Below, piece after piece: positions 24,670 to 32,052 of a DNA stretch of 64,000 nucleotides. Source of the stretch: Allobosea lupini. GTDB lineage: Bacteria > Pseudomonadota > Alphaproteobacteria > Rhizobiales > Beijerinckiaceae. The DNA lies in the NCBI RefSeq assembly GCF_900109525.1, contig NZ_FOAN01000002.1:124001-188000 (forward strand), given 5' to 3'. Position numbers and translations under genes: made by a program. The first letter of the stretch is position 1. The number at the start of each line of letters is the position of its first letter. The notes under the pieces were generated by a model. That model saw only the letters and a program-made list of their open reading frames with translations. It was not told the origin of the DNA and did no database searches.

Positions 24670-25119
24670 TCACCACACCCCGGTGTTCGGCATGCTCGCC
24701 CAAGGCTCGGCCGGAGCTTTCGGCTCGCCCTTCTGCAGGATCTCGATGGAGATGTTGTCGGGCGAGCGGACGAAGGCCATGTTGCCGTCGCGCGGCGGCC
24801 GGTTGATGGTGATGCCGGCCTTCATCAGCTTGTCGCAGGTCGCATAGATATCGTCGACCTCATAGGCGAGATGGCCGAAATTGCGCCCGCCGGTGTAGAC
24901 CTCCGGATCCCAGTTATAGGTCAGCTCCAGCGTCGGGCGGCCGCGGCTGCCCTGCTCCTTGACGGTGGCCGCATCGTCGGGTGCGGCGAGGAAGACCAAA
25001 GTGAAGCGGCCCTTCTCGTTCTCGATCCGGCGGGTTTCGATGAGGCCGAACTTGGTCACGTAGAAATCGAGGGCGGCATCGAGGTCGGTGACGCGGACCA
25101 TGGTGTGGAGATAGCGCAT
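24670..25119 (-). CDS. VOC-family protein, lactoylglutathione lyase-like (GloA)
   Basis: A 149-residue glyoxalase I-like protein. It begins [20 protein letters not shown] with the first metal histidine, then [20 protein letters not shown] (Glu and second His) and a C-terminal [12 protein letters not shown] with the last Glu. Four ligands consistent with a Ni/Zn glyoxalase I are present, so methylglyoxal detoxification is likely. Start ATG 25119; upstream in-frame codons to 25203 belong to the intergenic repeat. Confidence 0.87.
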   Translation of the reverse strand: MRYLHTMVRVTDLDAALDFYVTKFGLIETRRIENEKGRFTLVFLAAPDDAATVKEQGSRGRPTLELTYNWDPEVYTGGRNFGHLAYEVDDIYATCDKLMKAGITINRPPRDGNMAFVRSPDNISIEILQKGEPKAPAEPWASMPNTGVW

Positions 25120-25177
25120 CGTTTGTCTCCCGGGGTTGATCTGGTTGATGGATCGGGCCAAACCGGCGCCATTCCAA

Positions 25178-25222
25178 GCATGTCCCGCAAAAGTGTCAGC
25201 CACTTTTGCGACAAGAACATGC
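25178..25222. repeat. Palindromic intergenic element
   Basis: CGCAAAAGTG (25186-25195) and CACTTTTGCG (25201-25210) are perfect complements around a five-base loop, flanked by GCATGT and ACATGC. This resembles the short dispersed hairpins found between genes in many rhizobial genomes. Confidence 0.7.
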
Positions 25223-25235
25223 TCAACTCATAATT

Positions 25236-25281
25236 GGCGTCATGTCAGCCCGGTTGATCACAATCGGGCTGACATGACGCC
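25236..25281. promoter_or_regulatory. 17-base-arm perfect inverted repeat upstream of the CDF gene
   Basis: GGCGTCATGTCAGCCCG (25236-25252) and its exact complement (25265-25281) surround a 12-base centre that itself contains TTGATCA. It lies 21 bases before the CDF transporter ATG and 116 bases before the divergent glyoxalase gene. It could be an operator dyad or a 5'-UTR hairpin; which one is not decidable by reading. Confidence 0.6.
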
Positions 25282-25302
25282 TGGGGCTCGCGCGGACCTA
25301 TC

Positions 25303-26760
25303 ATGAGCGAAACGCAGGATCGCACGCCGAACCCGGCCGGCTCGGTGTCGCCCACCGAGGTCTCCCGGGTCAAGCAGAAGGCCGCGACGCTGTCGGTGAT
25401 CGCCAGCGTCGTGCTGACGCTCGCCAAGTTCGGCGCGGCGATCCTCTCCGGCTCGCTCGCCCTGATGACCGACGCGCTGCAGGGGCTGATCGACATCGGC
25501 TCGACCATGTTCACCTGGTTCGCGGTGCGCGCCGCCGACAAGCCCGCCGATGACGAGCACCATTACGGCCACGGCAAGTTCGAGGCGCTGGCGGCGCTGC
25601 TGGAGACCGCGATCCTGTTCGGGCTCTCGGGGGCGATCCTGTGGGAGGCGGCCAACCGGCTGTGGAGCGGCAGCGAACCGCATGTCGCGGTGACGCCGCT
25701 GGTCATCGGCGTGCTGCTGTTCTCGCTGATGGTCGACGCGACGCGCTGGCGTACGCTGACCATGGTCGCCAAGGAGACCCGCAGCGAGGCGCTCTCGGCC
25801 GAGGCGCTGCATTTCGCCACCGATTTCGTCGGCACGGCACTCGTCCTGCTCGGCCTGATCCTGACGCGGATGGGCGTGCCGATGGCCGACAGCGCGACCG
25901 CTCTCGCTCTCGCCGTCTTCATGATCGCCACCGCCGTGAAGCTGGGGCGGCGCACGGTCGACACGCTGATCGACGCGGCGCCGAAGGGTGTCGCCGAGCG
26001 CCTGCGCGACGCGGCACAGGGCGTTGCCGGCGTCGTCAATGTCGAATGGCTGCGGCTGCGGCCGGCCGGCGGCGTGGTGCAGGGCGAGATCGGCATCCAG
26101 GTCTCGCGGACCCTGCCACTCGACCGTGTGACGGCGATCAAGGAAGACCTGCTGCGGGCCCTCGTCGCGGTCGAGCCGGATTCGGCGCTGACCGTCACCG
26201 CCAACCCTGTCCAGGTCGACGACGAGACGGCGCTGGAGCGCGTGCTGCTGATCGCGCTGAAGATGAAGGTGCCAGTGCACCATGTCAGCGTCCACACGAT
26301 CGGCGGGCGGCTCGCCGTCTCGCTCGACATGGAGGTCGACGCGCTTCTCCCGCTTGGCGAAGCCCACGAGGTCGCCACGCGGCTGGAGAACGCGATCCGC
26401 GCCGAATTCGGCGGCGAGACCGAGGTCGACACCCATATCGAGCCGATGGAGACCGGCCAGCCTTCCGGCCACAACGCGCCCTGGGAGGTGGTCGAGGCGA
26501 TCGGCAAGGCGATCGCGCAGGAGGCGGCCGAGGCCGGCGGCCCGGTCCGCGACATCCACAGCGTCCGCGTGCGCGAGACCCGCAACGGCCTGGTGGTGAA
26601 CTACCATTGCCGGGCCGATGGCGCGCTCGACGTCGCCGCCGTGCATCGCGCCGTCGACAAGATCGAGCGCAAGGTTCGCGAGGCCCGGCCGGATGTCTGC
26701 CGCTTGGTCAGCCATGCCGAGCCGGCCATCACGTCAGACAAGCCACTCGCCCTGTCCTGA
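25303..26760 (+). CDS. Cation diffusion facilitator transporter with long C-terminus and QxxxD site
   Basis: A 485-residue CDF protein, much longer than the usual 300. Residues about 25-220 form six membrane helices; helix 2 has TDALQGLID with Gln60 and Asp64 at the metal site where His or Asp then Asp is normal, while helix 5 has the standard HFATD (His170, Asp174). Between helices 2 and 3 is HHYGHGKFEALAAL. Residues from about 235 give the usual ferredoxin-like cytoplasmic domain (AAPKGVAERLRDAAQGVAG), followed by two further segments of similar strand-helix pattern (e.g. HVSVHTIGGRLAVSLDME and HSVRVRETRNGLVVNYHC). Metal unknown because of the unusual site. Confidence 0.9.
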   Translation: MSETQDRTPNPAGSVSPTEVSRVKQKAATLSVIASVVLTLAKFGAAILSGSLALMTDALQGLIDIGSTMFTWFAVRAADKPADDEHHYGHGKFEALAALLETAILFGLSGAILWEAANRLWSGSEPHVAVTPLVIGVLLFSLMVDATRWRTLTMVAKETRSEALSAEALHFATDFVGTALVLLGLILTRMGVPMADSATALALAVFMIATAVKLGRRTVDTLIDAAPKGVAERLRDAAQGVAGVVNVEWLRLRPAGGVVQGEIGIQVSRTLPLDRVTAIKEDLLRALVAVEPDSALTVTANPVQVDDETALERVLLIALKMKVPVHHVSVHTIGGRLAVSLDMEVDALLPLGEAHEVATRLENAIRAEFGGETEVDTHIEPMETGQPSGHNAPWEVVEAIGKAIAQEAAEAGGPVRDIHSVRVRETRNGLVVNYHCRADGALDVAAVHRAVDKIERKVREARPDVCRLVSHAEPAITSDKPLALS

Positions 26761-26820
26761 CGGCTTCCGCCGCGGTCCCGGGCCCCATAGATAAGAGCGA
26801 CTGAAGGAAGCGAACCTGCC

Positions 26821-29460
26821 ATGCGCGCCGAAGACGCCCCGCTGATCCGCCTCGAGGACTACCGCCCCTCCGGCTGGCTGATCGACACCGTCGATCTCGA
26901 CATCGTCCTCGATCCGACGCGGACCAAAGTGCGCTCCCAGCTGCAGCTGCGGCCAAACCCGGCCGGCCATGCGGGCGCGCCGCTGGTGCTCGACGGCGAC
27001 GAGCTGGCACCGGATTCGATCCTGCTCGACGAGGTCCCGCTCGATCCGGCCCTGTATTCCCTCTCACCCCAGGGGCTCACGATCCACGCGCCGCCGGCGC
27101 GTGCGTTTTCGCTCAGGGTCGAGACGACGCTCGACCCCGGCGCCAACACCAAGCTGATGGGGCTCTACCGCTCGAGCGGCGTCTACTGCACGCAATGCGA
27201 GGCGGACGGCTTCCGCCGCATCACCTATTTCCTCGATCGTCCCGACGTGATGAGCGTCTACACGGTCCGGCTCGAGGCGAGGAAAGCCGAGGCGCCGGTG
27301 CTGCTCTCAAACGGCAACCTCGTCGCCGCGGCCGAGCTGCCCGGCGGCGAGCGGCATTTCGCCGTCTGGCATGATCCGCATCCGAAGCCGGCCTATCTCT
27401 TCGCGCTGGTCGGCGGCAAGCTCGACCATGTCCGGCAGCCTTACGTCACGGCCGATGGCCGCAAGGTCGAGCTTGCGGTCTATGTCGAGCCGGGCAAGGC
27501 CGGGCGCGCCGGCTGGGCGCTGGAAAGCCTCGTGCGCTGTATGCGCTGGGACGAGCGCGTCTTCGGCCGCAACTACGATCTCGATGTGTTCAACGTCGTC
27601 GCCGTGTCCGACTTCAACATGGGCGCGATGGAGAACAAGGGTCTCAACATCTTCAACGACAAGTATGTCCTCGCCGACCCGCTGACGGCGAGCGATGGTG
27701 ACTATGCCTCGATCGAGGCGATCATCGCACATGAATACTTCCACAACTGGACGGGCAACCGCATCACCTGCCGCGACTGGTTCCAGCTCTGCCTGAAGGA
27801 AGGCCTCACCGTCTTCCGCGACCAGGAATTCTCCTCCGACGAACGGTCGCGCCCGGTTAAGCGCATCGCCGATGTCCGCACCTTGCGCTCGACGCAGTTC
27901 TCCGAGGACGCCGGCCCGCTCGCCCATCCGGTCCGGCCGCGCGCCTACAAGGAGATCAACAACTTCTACACGCCGACGGTCTACGAGAAGGGCGCCGAGC
28001 TGATCCGCATGCTCAAGGTGCTGATCGGCGAGGACGCCTTCGCGCGCGGCATGGACCTCTATTTCGAGCGCTGCGACGGCACGGCCGCGACGATCGAGGA
28101 ATTCCTCGACTGCTTAGTCGAGGCCTCCGGCCAGGATCTCGCCCATTTCGCCGGGTGGTACGAGCAGGCGGGCACGCCGACCGTGGTCGCCTCCGGCAGA
28201 TACGATGCGCAGGCGAAGAGCTACACGCTGCAGCTGGCGCAATCGACGCCGGCGACTCCCGGCCAGTCCGAGAAGAGGCCGGTGGTCATCCCCGTCGCGC
28301 TCGGCCTCGTCGGCAAGGGCGGCGACCTGCCGCTCGCCAGCACCTCGCCGGCGCTGAAGGCCGGCGGCGTGGTGGTGCTCGACCAGCCCTCGCTGTCCGT
28401 GACCTTCACCGACCTGCCGGAGGCGCCGACGCCGTCGCTGCTGCGCGGCTTCTCGGCCCCTGTCCGGCTCGAGCTCGACCTCGGCGACAGCGAGCTGCTG
28501 CGACTGTTCAGCGCCGACAGCGATTCCTTCAATCGCTGGCAGGCGCTGCAGACGGTCGCGACACGGGCGCTGGTGCGCGCCGGCAAGGGCGACGGCTCCG
28601 CGCTGGATACGACCGCGACCGACCTCGCCAAGGCGCTCTCCGAATTCCTCGCCGGCCCGGCACTGGCCGACCCAGCCTTTGCCGCACAGGTGCTGCGCTT
28701 GCCTGCCCCGGCCGACATCGCCCGCGAGATCGGCCGTGATGTCGACCCGGATGTCGTGCATGGCGCCCATCGCCGGCTTTCCGCCGCGATCGGTGTCGCA
28801 CTTGCGGATCATCTCGCGGGCCTGCGCCAAGACCTCGGCGAACGCGGCCCCTATTCGCCGGCGGCAGCTCCGGCCGGGCGGCGCGCCCTCCGCAACGAAG
28901 CGCTCGGCCTGATCGCGCTCGGCGCTCCCGCCGAGGGCGCGCGGCTTTCGCTGGCCCAATTCGCCGAAGCCGACAACCTGACCGACCGGCTCGCAGCCCT
29001 CGCCGCGATGACGCTGATCCCCGGCGCCGAGCGCGAGGAGCTGATCGCCCGCTTCGGCGAACTTTATGCCCGCGAGCCGCTGGTGCTCGACAAATGGCTG
29101 ATGGCGCAGGCGCTGATCGCCGAAGACGGCACGCTCGCCCGCGTGAAGGGGCTGATGAACCACTCCGCCTTCTCGCTCGGCAATCCGAACCGGGTGCGTG
29201 GCCTCATCGGCGGGTTCGCGGCGAACCTGACCCAGTTCAACCGCGCCGACGGCGAGGGCTACGCCTTCATCGCCGACATTGTCATCGCGCTCGACCGAAC
29301 CAACCCGCAGGTCGCCTCGCGCCTGCTCGGCTCGTTCAAGAGCTGGCGCATGCTGGAGGCGGGGCGCCGGGCCAAGGCGGAGGCGGCTTTGCGCATGGTG
29401 CAGACGACGCCCAACCTGTCGCGCGACGTCGCCGACATCGCCGCTCGCTCGCTGGGTTGA
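26821..29460 (+). CDS. pepN: Aminopeptidase N PepN
   Basis: An 879-residue M1-family zinc aminopeptidase, near the 870 residues of E. coli PepN. The exopeptidase motif MGAMENKGLNIF is at about residue 267, the zinc site HEYFHNWTGNR at about 304 with the third ligand Glu in LKEGLTVF 19 residues on. The C-terminal half is the helical superfamily DUF3458-type domain. It trims N-terminal residues from peptides in the cytoplasm. ATG at 26821 with GAAGGA upstream. It follows the CDF gene by 60 bases and is followed by a hairpin at 29468. Confidence 0.97.
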   Translation: MRAEDAPLIRLEDYRPSGWLIDTVDLDIVLDPTRTKVRSQLQLRPNPAGHAGAPLVLDGDELAPDSILLDEVPLDPALYSLSPQGLTIHAPPARAFSLRVETTLDPGANTKLMGLYRSSGVYCTQCEADGFRRITYFLDRPDVMSVYTVRLEARKAEAPVLLSNGNLVAAAELPGGERHFAVWHDPHPKPAYLFALVGGKLDHVRQPYVTADGRKVELAVYVEPGKAGRAGWALESLVRCMRWDERVFGRNYDLDVFNVVAVSDFNMGAMENKGLNIFNDKYVLADPLTASDGDYASIEAIIAHEYFHNWTGNRITCRDWFQLCLKEGLTVFRDQEFSSDERSRPVKRIADVRTLRSTQFSEDAGPLAHPVRPRAYKEINNFYTPTVYEKGAELIRMLKVLIGEDAFARGMDLYFERCDGTAATIEEFLDCLVEASGQDLAHFAGWYEQAGTPTVVASGRYDAQAKSYTLQLAQSTPATPGQSEKRPVVIPVALGLVGKGGDLPLASTSPALKAGGVVVLDQPSLSVTFTDLPEAPTPSLLRGFSAPVRLELDLGDSELLRLFSADSDSFNRWQALQTVATRALVRAGKGDGSALDTTATDLAKALSEFLAGPALADPAFAAQVLRLPAPADIAREIGRDVDPDVVHGAHRRLSAAIGVALADHLAGLRQDLGERGPYSPAAAPAGRRALRNEALGLIALGAPAEGARLSLAQFAEADNLTDRLAALAAMTLIPGAEREELIARFGELYAREPLVLDKWLMAQALIAEDGTLARVKGLMNHSAFSLGNPNRVRGLIGGFAANLTQFNRADGEGYAFIADIVIALDRTNPQVASRLLGSFKSWRMLEAGRRAKAEAALRMVQTTPNLSRDVADIAARSLG

Positions 29461-29467
29461 ATGGGGT

Positions 29468-29499
29468 GCCTCGGAGGGCTTCTGTGCCCCCTTCGAGGC
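29468..29499 (+). terminator. Hairpin after pepN
   Basis: GCCTCGGAGGG (29468-29478) pairs with CCCTTCGAGGC (29489-29499), one G-U wobble, 10-base loop. It lies eight bases after the pepN stop, but no T-run follows, so termination is likely but not certain. Confidence 0.45.
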
Positions 29500-29524
29500 C
29501 TCTACACCCTCGCCAGAATCGCCC

Positions 29525-29555
29525 GTTAACCGCCTGCCCAGCCAAAGGTTAACGA
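29525..29555. promoter_or_regulatory. GTTAAC inverted repeat upstream of PleC-like kinase (possible CtrA sites)
   Basis: CGTTAACC (29525-29532) and GGTTAACG (29548-29555) face each other across 15 bases in the 275-base interval between pepN and the kinase. TTAACC resembles half of the CtrA box (TTAACCAT or TTAA-N7-TTAA). Cell-cycle control of this gene would fit, but the full consensus is not met. Confidence 0.4.
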
Positions 29556-29735
29556 AGTCCTGCGCGCGCAAGATTCAACCGATTCGCCGCTACAACCAGC
29601 GCGCGCAAAACAACGGGCAGGGCGTAGTTTCCGCTAGACAAAGCGAGTCCCGCGGATTCAACTGACTGTGATTCGGGGATGCGGCACGTCTCTCGATCTT
29701 ACTGTCGGTACATCGCTTTCCGAAGGGGGACGGGC

Positions 29736-32036
29736 ATGACGCGTGCAGACGCGGCTTGCGCACACGTGCGCGCAAATTCAGTTCTGGGCGTAGCACGATC
29801 CCTGACACATCCGCTCTATAAGCGCTTCGAGCAGCTGGAGCCGACGTTCCGGAAAGTCATTCCGGCGCTCGTCGCGGGCTTCGTCCTGCTCCTTGCCCTG
29901 GGCGCCTACGTCCAGACCTCGGCCCTGCGCGATGATGCCATCGACGATGCCGCGACCGACCTGGAAGCACTCGCCGCGTTGCTTGTGCGCGAACTCGATC
30001 TAGCCTCGAAAGACGACAAGCGCCCTGACGGCGTCCTCGCTCCCCTGTCGACCAAGCATATCGCCGGCCGCGGCCGCATCGTCTATGTCAGCGACGCTGG
30101 CGGGCGACTGGTCGCCGGTGAGCCGGCGATCGGCGCCAGCGAGCGCAACCTGGTCGACGTGCTCGGCCCCGGGCAGGCCTTGACCGTCTTCGCCGATCGC
30201 GCCGGCGTGATGCCGATCACGCTGCCCGGCGGCGTCGAGGCGCTCGCCACCGTTCGCAACCTCGCCGCCCCGCTCGGCCAGGTCGCGGTGCTGCATCCGG
30301 TGAAGCGCGCGCTCTCGACCTGGGACGAGCGTCGGCGCTCCATCCTCGTCCTGTTCGGCTCGGCGGCGATCGTGCTCGCGGGCATCACCGCCGCCTTCGT
30401 GCTGCAATCGCGCCGGGCCCGCGCCGCCGACGAGGATTGCGACTGCGTGCGCGACCGCATCGACACAGCACTGAGCCGTGGCCATTGCGGCCTGTGGGAC
30501 TGGGACCTCGCCAGGGGCCGGATGTACTGGTCGGATTCGATGTACGCCATGCTTGGCTACGATCGCGCCGGCGAGTTCATGTCCTTCGGCGAGGTCAATG
30601 CTTTCATCCACCCCGAGGATGCCGACCTCTATGGCCTGGCCGATGCGGTCAGCCGCGGCGAGACCGACCATCTCGACCAGGAATTCCGCGTCCGCAACGC
30701 CTCGGGCGAATGGGTCTGGCTGAAGGCAAGGGCCGAGCTCGTCACCGATCGCCGAACCCATGCCCAACATCTCGTCGGCATCGTCGTCGACATCTCCGAG
30801 CAGCGCCGCATGGCCGCCCGCACCGCTACCGCCGATGCCCGCCTGCGCGACGCGGTCGAAGCGATCTCGGAAGCCTTCGTGCTCTGGGACGCCGAACAGA
30901 AGCTCGTGCTCTGCAACGCCAAGTACCAGCAGCTGCACATGCTGTCGCCGGAGCTGGTGCGCGCCGGCACGAGCTACGAGCAGATCATGAGTCACAGCGC
31001 TCAGCCGAGCATCGATCGCGAGCCGGTCCGCAGCGTGCGCGCCGGCTCCGGCAGCCACTCCTACGAGGCGAAGCTCTCGGACGGGCGCTGGCTGCAGATC
31101 AATGGCCGCCGCACCAAGGATGGCGGCTCGGTCTCGGTCGGCACCGACATCACCATGCTGAAACAGCAGGAGGAGCGCCTGACCCGCTCCGAGCACGAGC
31201 TGCTCAAGACCGTCACCGACGTCAAGGCCTCGCGCCAGAAGCTCGAAGCGCAGGCGCAGCAGCTCGCCGAGCTGGCCGAGCTCTATCTGGAACAGAAGGC
31301 CGCCGCCGAAAGCGCCAACCGCGCCAAGTCCGAATTCCTCGCCAATATGAGCCATGAGCTGCGCACGCCGCTCAATGCCATCCTCGGCTTCTCCGAGATC
31401 ATGGATGACGGGCTGTTCGGCCCGCTCGGCTCCGAGCGCTATGTCGAATATGTCCGCGACATCCGCTCCAGCGGCGGCTACCTGCTCGCTGTGATCAACG
31501 ACATTCTGAACATGGCGCGGATCGAGGCCGGCAAGATCGAGCTCGAAAAGACCGACGTTGCACTCGACCTCGTGGTCGGCGAGGCGATCAGCTGCCACCG
31601 CGAGGAGATCACGCGCAAGCGGCTCTCCCTCACCAGCGATCTCGGCAGCGAGATGCGCCTCGAGGCCGATGCGCACGCACTCTTCCAGATCGTCGGCAAC
31701 CTCGTCGACAACGCCATCAAGTTCACGCCCGAGGGCGGCCGGATCGCGGTCCGGGTCAAGCCGGCGCCCAATGCGCTGAACCTCTATGTCGAGGACAGCG
31801 GCATCGGCATCCCGCGCGAGAAGATCGGCCGGATCGGGCGCCCGTTCGAGCAGGTCGAGGGCGATCTCATCCGCAGCCATGGCGGCTCGGGCCTCGGTCT
31901 CGCCATCGCCCGCTCGCTCGCCGAGCTGCATGGCGGCTCGCTGCGTGTCCGCTCGATCATGGGTTCAGGCACGATCGTGATGGTCCACCTGCCGTTGAAG
32001 GGCCCGGCGAACGCGGAGCTCGAACAGGCGGCCTGA
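29736..32036 (+). CDS. pleC: PAS-domain hybrid-less sensor histidine kinase, PleC-like
   Basis: A 766-residue membrane kinase. Two membrane helices (about residues 42-62 and 200-225) flank an extracytoplasmic domain. Two PAS domains follow (SRGHCGLWDWDLARGRMYW; AISEAFVLWDAEQKLVL), then a coiled coil, the HisKA box NMSHELRTPLNAILGFSEIM with the phospho-histidine, and the HATPase domain (NLVDNAIKFTPEGG, EDSGIGIPREKIGRIGRPF, GGSGLGLAIARSLAELHGG). This architecture and the position next to glnE match the PleC kinase/phosphatase of the DivK cell-cycle pathway in rhizobia. The ATG at 29736 follows AAGGGGGA. It is convergent with glnE (16 bases apart). PleC identity is inferred from synteny; another PdhS-family member is possible. 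Confidence 0.75.
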   Translation: MTRADAACAHVRANSVLGVARSLTHPLYKRFEQLEPTFRKVIPALVAGFVLLLALGAYVQTSALRDDAIDDAATDLEALAALLVRELDLASKDDKRPDGVLAPLSTKHIAGRGRIVYVSDAGGRLVAGEPAIGASERNLVDVLGPGQALTVFADRAGVMPITLPGGVEALATVRNLAAPLGQVAVLHPVKRALSTWDERRRSILVLFGSAAIVLAGITAAFVLQSRRARAADEDCDCVRDRIDTALSRGHCGLWDWDLARGRMYWSDSMYAMLGYDRAGEFMSFGEVNAFIHPEDADLYGLADAVSRGETDHLDQEFRVRNASGEWVWLKARAELVTDRRTHAQHLVGIVVDISEQRRMAARTATADARLRDAVEAISEAFVLWDAEQKLVLCNAKYQQLHMLSPELVRAGTSYEQIMSHSAQPSIDREPVRSVRAGSGSHSYEAKLSDGRWLQINGRRTKDGGSVSVGTDITMLKQQEERLTRSEHELLKTVTDVKASRQKLEAQAQQLAELAELYLEQKAAAESANRAKSEFLANMSHELRTPLNAILGFSEIMDDGLFGPLGSERYVEYVRDIRSSGGYLLAVINDILNMARIEAGKIELEKTDVALDLVVGEAISCHREEITRKRLSLTSDLGSEMRLEADAHALFQIVGNLVDNAIKFTPEGGRIAVRVKPAPNALNLYVEDSGIGIPREKIGRIGRPFEQVEGDLIRSHGGSGLGLAIARSLAELHGGSLRVRSIMGSGTIVMVHLPLKGPANAELEQAA

Positions 32037-32052
32037 GGAGAGCGCCCTGCGC

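Noticed and set aside
30000..31931. 643-codon minus-strand frame opposite the PleC-like kinase
   Set aside because: Antisense shadow; the kinase frame on the plus strand has complete domains.
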